Source: Miniphocaeibacter halophilus (lineage in GTDB: Bacteria; Bacillota; Clostridia; Tissierellales; Peptoniphilaceae). From it: a stretch of 64,000 nt of DNA. The stretch lies in NCBI RefSeq assembly GCF_016458825.1, contig NZ_CP066744.1, positions 625,001-689,000 on the forward strand, written 5' to 3'. The position numbers and the translations under genes are program-made. Below the pieces are notes generated by a model. The model worked only from the letters and a program-made list of their open reading frames with translations, was not told where the DNA came from and searched no databases. Position 1 is the stretch's first letter. Each line of letters begins with the position of its first letter. Below are positions 54,281 to 62,597 of the stretch, in pieces.

Positions 54281-55303
54281 TTACTTATCAATTTTGGGAA
54301 AGTATAATCCTATACTAAATCCCCTGTCCTTTTCTGAACTCCACTCCAAACCTATATTCATTTCATCACAAATCCTCTTTACAAGATAAAGTCCTATTCC
54401 TGTAGACTTCTTTTGATTTAAGTCATAACCTGTAAAACCTTTATCAAATATGAAGGGAATATCTGATTCTAACACCCCTTGACCATTATCTTCTATCTTA
54501 AGATAATAACCTTCTTCAAATTCTCCAGATGAGATTTCTATGAGATTTTCATTTTCCTTATTCAAGTATTTTATAGAATTGATTATAATTTGATGAATTA
54601 TAAACCTTAGATTTTTCTCGTCGCTAAATATATACTCACAATTTAAATTCAACCGAATATTTATTCCTTTAACCTCTATAAGTTCATTTAATCCCTTTAG
54701 AATATCCCCAATAGTTGTTTTTAAATCAATTCTTTCAAATCTATAATCCCTGTGATCTCCTCCAAGCCTTCCATAGTACATAATCCGTTCCACATTATCA
54801 TCTATTGAAATTCTTGCATAATTAAGTTTTTTATAAACCTCTTGGGAGATTTCATCTCTTCTATTATCCAATACAAAAGTCATTAAAGATATAGGAGTTT
54901 TTATTTCATGAACCCATTTCTCCATAAATTCCTTAAAACCCTCTAAATCTTCTTTAGATTTTTCTACCTTATCCCTATATTCCCTCAATCTACTTCCTAA
55001 TTCTATTATCCTATGCCATTCACTTTTAGGAGAAAGATTCAACAACTTTCTTTCATTTTCTTCTGACGGATTCAACAACATTTGAAAATAATATTCTTCA
55101 ACCTTCTTCTTATTCATTAATATAACAACAAATACTATTCCCATTACTATTATTGAAAATAATATCATTACATAGACCAATTCAACAAAATTTTCCGGAT
55201 AGGATATCCAGCCAAGGAATATAAAAAAAAGATTTGTTATGACTATTATAGTTATCCATAGTAAATTATCCCTTATAGATTCAAACAACCTATTTATCTT
55301 CAT
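54281..55303 (-). CDS. intramembrane-sensing histidine kinase (BceS-like)
   Basis: 340 residues. Two helices (about 15-32 and 41-63) have almost no external loop. The H-box EFMEKWVHEIKTPISLMTFVLD has the BceS-type context, His132. N- and G-boxes are NLRFIIHQIIINSIKYL, EDNGQGV and STGIGLYLVKRICDE. Such kinases sense through an adjacent BceAB transporter rather than a ligand domain. The start overlaps the response regulator by 14 bases. Confidence 0.9.
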   Translation of the reverse strand: MKINRLFESIRDNLLWITIIVITNLFFIFLGWISYPENFVELVYVMILFSIIVMGIVFVVILMNKKKVEEYYFQMLLNPSEENERKLLNLSPKSEWHRIIELGSRLREYRDKVEKSKEDLEGFKEFMEKWVHEIKTPISLMTFVLDNRRDEISQEVYKKLNYARISIDDNVERIMYYGRLGGDHRDYRFERIDLKTTIGDILKGLNELIEVKGINIRLNLNCEYIFSDEKNLRFIIHQIIINSIKYLNKENENLIEISSGEFEEGYYLKIEDNGQGVLESDIPFIFDKGFTGYDLNQKKSTGIGLYLVKRICDEMNIGLEWSSEKDRGFSIGLYFPKIDK

Positions 55304-55976
55304 ATTTATTCTCCAACTCCAATTTATAGCCTATACCTCTAATATTTATAATTATATCTTTTAGCCCAACTTTCTCCAAAGTTCTTCTAAGTCTTGTTAT
55401 ATTGACTTGAATTATATTTTCGTCAACATATTTTGAGCCTCCCCAGAGAATTTTGTACAATTCCTCCTTAGTTAAAACTGATGGAGAAATCTTTATTAAC
55501 TCCTTTAGAATAATACTCTCATTTTCCGTTAAATTTATGGAATTATCCTTATAGTGTAAAGTATTTGTATCTTCTTCTATCTTCAAATCCTCCAATTTCA
55601 ATACTCTCTTCATATTAGAATATAATTCAATCAAGTTATTCGCCCTTGCAATCAACCTGTCTGGATGACATGGTTTTATTAAATAATCATCCCCTCCTAA
55701 ATCCAAGCCTTGTAACTCATCCTCTAAGGAATCCCTTGAAGTTAAAATTAGAATAGGCCCTATTCCTTTGGCCTTTAATTTTCTACAAATTTCAAAACCG
55801 GATATTCCCGGAAGATTTATATCCAATATTACCAAGTCCGGATATTCACTTTCAATATCTTCGACTATATTATGAAAAGAAGAGATACTCTTTACTGAGT
55901 ATCCCCGTTTTATTAAAATATTCTCAATTTCATCCCGTAGAAAAATATCATCTTCAACTATAACAATCCTGTTCAT
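55290..55976 (-). CDS. OmpR-family response regulator (BceR-like)
   Basis: 228 residues. The receiver has acids at residues 8-10, Asp52 in LVILDINLPGISG and lysine in DDYLIKPCHPDRL. The DNA-binding domain includes KYVDENIIQVNITRLRRTLEKVG and NIRGIGYKL. It lies between the FtsX-like permease and the kinase, overlapping both by a few bases, with GGGAGG before ATG. It probably activates the transporter operon on peptide-antibiotic stress. Confidence 0.9.
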   Translation of the reverse strand: MNRIVIVEDDIFLRDEIENILIKRGYSVKSISSFHNIVEDIESEYPDLVILDINLPGISGFEICRKLKAKGIGPILILTSRDSLEDELQGLDLGGDDYLIKPCHPDRLIARANNLIELYSNMKRVLKLEDLKIEEDTNTLHYKDNSINLTENESIILKELIKISPSVLTKEELYKILWGGSKYVDENIIQVNITRLRRTLEKVGLKDIIINIRGIGYKLELENKYEDK

Positions 55977-58108
55977 GCCTGCCTCCCAAAATTGTCTACT
56001 GCCTTTTCCACCTCTTTATCACTTTTTCTTTGAATTATTACTATATAACAAAATTCTAAAATAATAAAGAGTATTCCGGTGACTATCGCCATAATAATAA
56101 CTTTATCCATATTCATCTCCTTGGAATCCATGAAGAAATCTCCAAATAATGTTATAGTTCCAAAGACGGAATTCACTATAGCAAGTCCTATAACCATAAG
56201 AAAGTAAACCCAAATCTGTTTTCTAGCGGATTTTTTTAAAATATCCCGACTTGCTCCCAAGTAGGATACGATTTTATATCTATTTATAGTATTTTCCTGT
56301 TGCATTAAAAATTTAATGGCTAGAACCGTATTAGCTACTATTAAAAAAAGTATTCCCAAGTATAGGGATGTATAGGATCCTGCCACCGTAAAGAACAAGC
56401 TGCGACCTATGCTTGAAAGAAAGGATTCATATTCAAGATTGTGATCTTTAAGTATATTATCCACTTCCATAACTGCTTGCATCAATCCCTTTTCCTCTAT
56501 TATTTCATCCCTTATATTCATATTCCAGTAAGGTACATGGTCCGGATTATGGACCAACTCATTGTACAATTTATCGGGAAGTATTAGTGCCGTTATCAGA
56601 TTTATCTTTCTATCTGCAACTACATTATCTGTAAATAATTTTGGCTTCAATCTATATTCCCTATTATCTATTTTTATAGTAGGACTATCTTTTAGGATAT
56701 TTTCCCAAATCTCCTTACTATTTATTCCAACCGGACCTACAAAAATTGCAATTTCATCTTCTTTAAGAAGTATTTCATCCTGTCCTATGGATTTCAATAA
56801 TCCGTTGTAACTTTCAAGGGATATTCCATGGTCTACATAATTATTCTTCAGAGATTCCAATAGATTCTCCTTGGCTACAGAATCCTCCTCTTTTTTTAAT
56901 AATTCCAAAGGATTAGACCAATCTATGCTATGCTCGTATTCTCCTATAAAATCCTCTTGCTCTGCACCATCTACCAGTAACGAAAAGGATATATTGCTTA
57001 TCTTCATAGGATAATAATCCTTTATATAGGGTTTTATCCCCTTTGCATTCATTATATTCTCGAGTTCTTCTTGCTTTGACTTGCTCTCTTCTTCCAATAC
57101 TTCAAAGGTAAAGTCGACAACTCTTTTTGGTTCTGTTTCTCTTCCAGAGATTACGGATATCCCATATATAAAACACAGTATTGATATTAGGACTAACAAG
57201 GATGATATTGCCATAGAAACATATTCCTTTAGAACATTCTCCTGTAATTGCCTTCCTGTAAAAATATATAACCCCGAGGAATTCATGGATTTTCTCCTAA
57301 TATAATTTCCCATAAATCCTCCAAATCCCTTGAAGAACAAAAACACTCCCAATATTCCAAAGAAGAATACACCTAGAATGGATATATAGGATATAATAAC
57401 TCCTCCTAAACTTCCTGACTCTGGATTATAAAAATTCATCCCTAGAATGTAGGCTATCCCTAGAAATATAATCCCTATAATAAAGTTGAGACCTCTACTC
57501 TTCCTAGAGGATATTTTTTGATTCTCCTCCTTTTTCCCATTTATTAATACATAGGGCTCCATTTCTATAATTTTAAAGCTCAATATGATCAAGGCCAATA
57601 ATTGAATTATTATAAAACCTATAATCGTAAACATAAGTCCCGATAGGGATATGCTAAAGCTATAGCCTACTATTCCCATCCCTACCAATTTGGAGCTAGC
57701 TAGACTTATCATCTCCGTAATCAAAATTGATATGGGAATTCCTATAATCAATGCGATTAGGCCGTTTCTTAAATTCTCCAACAATATCATGGAGAATAAT
57801 CTTCTCCTCTTCATACCCATCATCAAATAGATGCCAAATTCCTTCTTCCTATTATCCAACTGGTGTTTGTTGGCAAAATACGTTAGAAAGAACATTATTA
57901 CTAGGGATACTAGGTATAAGGCGGATATAATAGCAAGAAACCTTTCAATAGCATCAGTTTCCATGGTCCTTAAAAATTTAACCACATTTTGTTCTCCTAG
58001 AGATAAAATTATATAAAAGGCTATAATTGCTATAATTAAAGTAGAAAAATATATTCTATTTTCCCTTCTTAGCCTTTTGCTATTACCCTTTATTAAATGT
58101 GAGAACAT
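55973..58108 (-). CDS. BceB-like FtsX-family ABC permease
   Basis: 711 residues with about ten helices. The first four, from FSTLIIAIIAFYIILSL, and the FtsX segment EFGIYLMMGMKRRRLFSMILLENL are typical. A large external domain (about 320-590), as in BceB proteins, sits between the helix groups and would recognise peptide antibiotics or lipid intermediates. It overlaps the ATPase gene by 26 bases and the regulator gene by four. Confidence 0.88.
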   Translation of the reverse strand: MFSHLIKGNSKRLRRENRIYFSTLIIAIIAFYIILSLGEQNVVKFLRTMETDAIERFLAIISALYLVSLVIMFFLTYFANKHQLDNRKKEFGIYLMMGMKRRRLFSMILLENLRNGLIALIIGIPISILITEMISLASSKLVGMGIVGYSFSISLSGLMFTIIGFIIIQLLALIILSFKIIEMEPYVLINGKKEENQKISSRKSRGLNFIIGIIFLGIAYILGMNFYNPESGSLGGVIISYISILGVFFFGILGVFLFFKGFGGFMGNYIRRKSMNSSGLYIFTGRQLQENVLKEYVSMAISSLLVLISILCFIYGISVISGRETEPKRVVDFTFEVLEEESKSKQEELENIMNAKGIKPYIKDYYPMKISNISFSLLVDGAEQEDFIGEYEHSIDWSNPLELLKKEEDSVAKENLLESLKNNYVDHGISLESYNGLLKSIGQDEILLKEDEIAIFVGPVGINSKEIWENILKDSPTIKIDNREYRLKPKLFTDNVVADRKINLITALILPDKLYNELVHNPDHVPYWNMNIRDEIIEEKGLMQAVMEVDNILKDHNLEYESFLSSIGRSLFFTVAGSYTSLYLGILFLIVANTVLAIKFLMQQENTINRYKIVSYLGASRDILKKSARKQIWVYFLMVIGLAIVNSVFGTITLFGDFFMDSKEMNMDKVIIMAIVTGILFIILEFCYIVIIQRKSDKEVEKAVDNFGRQA

Positions 58109-58880
58109 TCTTACTACCTCCTCCTAACTGTCCCATTATATCTATAATTCTCTCATAAAATTTTTCCTGAGATTCCTCAGGAATTTCCCTTCTTAATTCA
58201 TGAAAGACCAAACCATCTTGTATAAATAAAATCCTTGAACAGTAACTTGCCGCATTTGCATCATGAGTTACCATTAAAATACTGCTCCCTTCCTCCTTAT
58301 TAATATAGCTTAGCTTCTCCATTAAAATCCTACCGTTTTTACTATCTAAAGAACCTGTAGGCTCATCGGCTAAGACTATTGCCGGGTTTGTAATTAAGGC
58401 CCTAGATGCTGCTACCCTTTGTTTCTGGCCACCTGAAAGCTGGGATGGAAATTTCTTTAAAATATCTACAATATCTAATTGTTCAGCTATTCTTTTTAAC
58501 TTCATATCCATCTTTTTACGAGATTCATTGTGGATAGATAGAGGTAAAATAATATTTTCTTCAGAAGTTAAATTATCCAGCAATTCAAATTCTTGAAACA
58601 AGTATCCGATTTTATTTCCTCTATAGTTAGACAACTCATCTCCCCATAGCTTTGTAATATCCATCTCATCTAATATAATTTCACCGGAAGTAGGCTTTAT
58701 CATCGTGGCGACACAGTTGAGGAGAGTCGTCTTCCCTGAACCACTGGGCCCCATAATTCCTAGAAACTCCCCTGGAATAACATCTAAATTCATGCCTCGT
58801 AAAGCATGTGTGCTATTCTGCCCACTACCATAGACTTTCTTTAAATTCCTTATTTGAAGTAATTTATTTAAATTTTTCAT
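58083..58880 (-). CDS. BceA-like ABC transporter ATP-binding protein
   Basis: About 265 residues. Walker A is GIMGPSGSGKTTLLN, the Q-loop is in GYLFQEFELLDN, the signature is LSGGQKQRVAASRA and Walker B is IVLADEPTGSLDSKNG. It belongs to the MacB/LolD-like class that pairs with FtsX permeases. ATG at 58880 has GGAGG five bases upstream; an ATG four codons earlier lacks a site. It heads the bceA-bceB-bceR-bceS unit. Confidence 0.92.
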   Translation of the reverse strand: MKNLNKLLQIRNLKKVYGSGQNSTHALRGMNLDVIPGEFLGIMGPSGSGKTTLLNCVATMIKPTSGEIILDEMDITKLWGDELSNYRGNKIGYLFQEFELLDNLTSEENIILPLSIHNESRKKMDMKLKRIAEQLDIVDILKKFPSQLSGGQKQRVAASRALITNPAIVLADEPTGSLDSKNGRILMEKLSYINKEEGSSILMVTHDANAASYCSRILFIQDGLVFHELRREIPEESQEKFYERIIDIMGQLGGGSKNVLTFNKG

Positions 58881-58952
58881 AATAACCTCCATTTGCTATT
58901 ATCTTTATTCTATAATCGAAACTAAGAAAATAACAGTTACAATGAATGTAAG

Positions 58953-58986
58953 AATTAAAAAAGAGATACCTAATTAGGTATCTCTC
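58953..58986 (-). terminator. terminator of the aminomutase gene
   Basis: A perfect palindromic stem, AGAGATACCTAATTAGGTATCTCT in two 12-base halves, is followed on the minus strand by six T. It lies about 50 bases past the stop at 59034. Confidence 0.9.
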
Positions 58987-59033
58987 AGATTAACGTTAAT
59001 TAACCTAGGCCTATTATATAATCTTCTAAATAA

Positions 59034-60245
59034 TCATTCAATATCATCAAATTTATTTTCTATTTCAAAAGGAACTCCATTCCAATTTCTAAAATAGGCC
59101 TTATCTCTACCTATATATTGTAAATAATTTGGCAACACCGGAGTTTTTCCTAGTCCACCTGGACCATTTACAATATATGTAGGAATTGCCATTCCTGACG
59201 TTCTTCCTCTTAAGGATTCCATAATATCTAAACCTTCTTCTACTTTACACCAAAAATGTTCTGTACCTTTTACTGGTTTAGTATGGAAGATATAATATGG
59301 TTTTACCCTAATAGTTAAAAGTGCCTGGTTTAGTTTTCTTACAACCATCGGGTCATTATTTACATCATTTAATAAAACCATTTGATTTCCTAAAGGAATT
59401 CCTGCATTAGCCAGTTTTTCACAAGCCTCCTTGGATTCTTCTGTTATTTCAGCCGGTGAATTAAAGTGCGTGTTTACATAGATTGGATGATATTTTTTCA
59501 AAATATTAACTAAATTATCTGTTACCCTTTGAGGTAAAGTAACAGGTGTTCTTGTTCCAAAACGTATAATTTCAACATGAGGAATAGAACGCAACTCTTG
59601 TAAAAGCCATTCTATTGTACTGTCTGACAACATAAAAGCGTCACCACCAGTTAACAATATATCCCTTATTTCTTCATTGTTTCTAATATATTCAATATCT
59701 TTTTCTAATGTGTTTCTGTCTATATGGTGATCAGTTTCTCCAATTAACCTTCTTCTTTGGCAAAATCTACAATACATTCCACATTGATTCGTTACCTTTA
59801 CAATTAATCTGTCAGGGTATCTTCTTGTTATTCCTTCTACCGGTGTTGTTCCTTTTTCATCCATAGGGTCTAAATCACCATGGCCAATTAATTCTTTCCC
59901 TGATGGTATGGCTTGTAATTTTATTGGATCTTTAAAATCTTTAGTGTCAATAAGTGAAAGATAATAAGGCGATATAGCAAATCTATAAACACTTGCTACC
60001 TTGTCTACTTCTTTAATTTCTTCATCTGTTAATGGAAATATTTTTTTTAATTTTTCTGCATTATCTATTCTATTTTTTAATTGCCACTTGTAATCTTTCC
60101 AATCCTCTTCTCTTCCATTGAGTTTTTCTAAAATTACCTTCTTGTTTTTTTCTATTTCTTCTTTTCTTTCAATTCCTGTTTTAATATTGTCCTTAATATT
60201 TAAATAATCATTAATTGTGCTTTTTAAATGTTTTCTATAGTCCAT
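59034..60245 (-). CDS. eam: glutamate 2,3-aminomutase
   Basis: Radical SAM, pyridoxal-phosphate enzyme of the lysine aminomutase family, 403 residues. The iron-sulfur motif is CGMYCRFC (Cys155, 159, 162). The two aspartates that bind lysine in the lysine enzyme are here Lys323 (FHTKPVKG) and Asn360 (YIVNGPGGLG), 37 residues apart. That matches what I recall for the glutamate enzyme of C. difficile. Product would be beta-glutamate, an osmolyte. ATG at 60245 has AAAGGGGA upstream. Confidence 0.85.
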   Translation of the reverse strand: MDYRKHLKSTINDYLNIKDNIKTGIERKEEIEKNKKVILEKLNGREEDWKDYKWQLKNRIDNAEKLKKIFPLTDEEIKEVDKVASVYRFAISPYYLSLIDTKDFKDPIKLQAIPSGKELIGHGDLDPMDEKGTTPVEGITRRYPDRLIVKVTNQCGMYCRFCQRRRLIGETDHHIDRNTLEKDIEYIRNNEEIRDILLTGGDAFMLSDSTIEWLLQELRSIPHVEIIRFGTRTPVTLPQRVTDNLVNILKKYHPIYVNTHFNSPAEITEESKEACEKLANAGIPLGNQMVLLNDVNNDPMVVRKLNQALLTIRVKPYYIFHTKPVKGTEHFWCKVEEGLDIMESLRGRTSGMAIPTYIVNGPGGLGKTPVLPNYLQYIGRDKAYFRNWNGVPFEIENKFDDIE

Positions 60246-60399
60246 AGTTGTATTCCCCTTTCTAGTAGTAATTACAACTTCCTTAATAAACAAGTACTAT
60301 AGTTTTGTTTTTTATATCTTTAACTAATCACAATAATATTATAACATAAACGTTTTTATACAATATTAAAACTTCTTCCTATTAATAGATTTAAAATAT

Positions 60400-61683
60400 T
60401 TATATTACTGTTTTTCTAATTTCGCTGTACTCTTCATATATTTTTTCAGCAGCAATTTTTTCTAATATTTCTACTACCTTATAAACCTCTTCGAAGGTAT
60501 TATATAAGGCAATAGGGGCTATTCTTATTACATTTGGTTCTCTAAAATCCGGAATTACCCCTAAATCCCTTAAGGCAACACTTATTTGATAGGCCTTATT
60601 ATGAGTTAGGCAAATATGTCCACCTCTTTTTCTGTCTTCTCGAGGGTTGTCGATTTTATATCCATATTTGCTTAATTTATTATCTACTAAATACATAAAA
60701 TAAGCCGTTAGCTTTAAAGATTTTTCCCTGATTTTTTTCATTCCTATTTCATTAAAAATATCTAGTACTCCATCTAAGGGTGCCATAGAAAATAAAGAAG
60801 GGGTACCTATTTGCCATCCACTAGCATCTTCTTGATGATCGAATTCTTGTTTTAATTGAAATTGTGTTTCCAACTTATTTCCATACCAACCGGCCATTCC
60901 CGGTAGTTTTTCAAAATGTTTTTCGTTTATATATAAGCCTGCAATAGAACCTGGTCCACCTGATAAATACTTATAGGTACACCATACTGCAAAATCCGGC
61001 TTTATGTCTGAAAAGTCTATTTCGATTGCTCCTATAGCATGACACAGGTCAAAGCCTATAATGATATTACGCTTATGTGCCTCCTCTGTTAATCTTTTCA
61101 TATCCAATATTTGTGATGATCTGTACAGAATAGTTGGTAATAGTATTAAGGAAACATCTTCTGTCATTGCTTCTATAATCTTATCTTCGTTAATATATTT
61201 TCCATCATCGGATTTTACAACTTTTACAGCATCTTCCACTTTTAAACCGTGAATTCTAATTTGACTATCTACTGCATATCTATCTGAGGCAAAATTTAAA
61301 TCATCGACTAATATTTTATATCTTTCCTTTGTAGGTTTATAAAAGGTACTTATTGCCTGATGAATATTGGAAGTAGTACTTCCTGTAATAACAACTTCAT
61401 TTTCATTAGCCCCAACTAAAGGAGCCATTTTTTTTGCTATATGTTTAGAGTATTGATGGTATTTTCCATTTTCTATATTCCAAATTTTAATAGCTTCCTC
61501 TTTCCAAATATCAAGCATTTTAAGTAAGGACTTTTCCCCTTCTTTTGAAGCTAAACCTAAGGAATTACCATCCATGTAAATTTCATCTTCCTTTAAATAA
61601 AAATGATTTCTATATTCTTTTAAATCATCCTTTTCATCTAATTCTTTGGCAAAATCCAATCCGTCTTTAAAATTATATTCCAT
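60400..61683 (-). CDS. kynU: kynureninase
   Basis: PLP enzyme splitting kynurenine into anthranilate and alanine. 427 residues. Motifs include YMDGNSLGLASK, GANENEVVITGSTTSNIH, GFDLCHAIGAIEID and the PLP lysine (about Lys238) in WCTYKYLSGGPGSI, then WQIGTPSLFSMAPL and RGGHICLTH. GAGGTAG precedes ATG. No tryptophan dioxygenase is in the window, so external kynurenine is a likely substrate. It is divergent from an Lrp-type regulator. Confidence 0.93.
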   Translation of the reverse strand: MEYNFKDGLDFAKELDEKDDLKEYRNHFYLKEDEIYMDGNSLGLASKEGEKSLLKMLDIWKEEAIKIWNIENGKYHQYSKHIAKKMAPLVGANENEVVITGSTTSNIHQAISTFYKPTKERYKILVDDLNFASDRYAVDSQIRIHGLKVEDAVKVVKSDDGKYINEDKIIEAMTEDVSLILLPTILYRSSQILDMKRLTEEAHKRNIIIGFDLCHAIGAIEIDFSDIKPDFAVWCTYKYLSGGPGSIAGLYINEKHFEKLPGMAGWYGNKLETQFQLKQEFDHQEDASGWQIGTPSLFSMAPLDGVLDIFNEIGMKKIREKSLKLTAYFMYLVDNKLSKYGYKIDNPREDRKRGGHICLTHNKAYQISVALRDLGVIPDFREPNVIRIAPIALYNTFEEVYKVVEILEKIAAEKIYEEYSEIRKTVI

Positions 61684-61842
61684 TTTCTACCTCCTATTTC
61701 TTCTTACTTTAATTCTATTGGTTTTAAAAAAATAAATACATATATAATATTAGCTTATTTGTCCTTTTCCTTTTAAAATAAAAGTTTATTTATTATTTTA
61801 TTTAATATGATAAAATTTAGTTATTATATTTAGGAGCAATTT

Positions 61843-62274
61843 ATGAATTTAGATATTACAGATATAAAAATATTAAAATTATTGGAAAAAAATAGTCGTT
61901 TACCTATTAGGCAAATTTCTAAAGAAGTAAATATGTCAGAACCTTCAGTAAAACAAAGAATTGAAAAATTAGAAGATAATAATATTATTAAGGAATATAC
62001 CATTAATATTGATTTTAAAAAATTAGGTTTTTCCCTGCCCTTTTTCATTGCCTTAAAGGATTTGAAAATTCATTATGATGATTTTTCAAAAAATCTAGAA
62101 AAATATTCCAATATTAGCAAAATATATTCCTTAACCGGTAAATATAACTACTTTTTAAAAGGATATTGCAAAAACCTTGAAGAACTTGAAGAAATTCTAC
62201 TTGAATTAAAAAAACATGGTGAAGCTGAAACCTATTTAATTTTAGATGAAATAAAAAATAATAATCTATTATAA
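61843..62274 (+). CDS. Lrp/AsnC family transcriptional regulator
   Basis: 143 residues. The N-terminal helix-turn-helix reads LDITDIKILKLLEKNSRLPIRQISKEVNMSEPSVKQRIEKLE. The C-terminal RAM-like domain ends in EETYLILDEIK-type strand packing. TTAGGAG precedes ATG. It is transcribed away from kynU across 159 bases and is the natural candidate to control kynU in response to an amino acid or kynurenine, which is inference. Confidence 0.88.
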   Translation: MNLDITDIKILKLLEKNSRLPIRQISKEVNMSEPSVKQRIEKLEDNNIIKEYTINIDFKKLGFSLPFFIALKDLKIHYDDFSKNLEKYSNISKIYSLTGKYNYFLKGYCKNLEELEEILLELKKHGEAETYLILDEIKNNNLL

Positions 62275-62297
62275 TTTCTAATCCAGTACAACACTAT

Positions 62298-62328
62298 AAA
62301 AACTAACACCTGCAAATGCAGGTGTTAG
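62298..62328 (-). terminator. terminator of the ABC-F gene
   Basis: CTAACACCTGC and GCAGGTGTTAG pair perfectly over a four-base loop, and five T follow on the minus strand. It also lies just past the Lrp gene on the plus strand, where no T-run follows. Confidence 0.8.
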
Positions 62329-62386
62329 CTAACTGTATAAATAAAAATGGACTTTATTACTAAGGTTCAAGCTTAAAATAATACTA

Positions 62387-62597
62387 CTACTCATTTAACC
62401 TTATCCATTCTTCCATTAATTCACTAAGTTTTTCTTCAATACTACTCTTTTCATTTAATAATTCATTTAATTTTACAAAATCCCTTGCAAATAATTCCAT
62501 CTCTTCTTCTATTTTTTCAATTTTCTCATCAAAAACAGTGATTTCATCTTCTATTAATTTTATTTTTATAGGATTCTTTTTCTTTTTTATATTTTTA
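62387..62597 (-). pseudogene. out-of-frame C-terminal tail of the ABC-F gene
   Basis: About 65 codons in a different frame from the main gene read KKKKNPIKIKLIEDEITVFDEK and later EEKLSELMEEWIRLNE, then TAG. This is the coiled-coil tail expected at the end of ABC-F proteins. It joins the main frame if one A is removed from the A6 run just before the early TAA. Confidence 0.75.

Noticed and set aside
59034-60245. Lysine 2,3-aminomutase
   Set aside because: The two lysine-binding aspartates are replaced by Lys and Asn, as in the glutamate enzyme.
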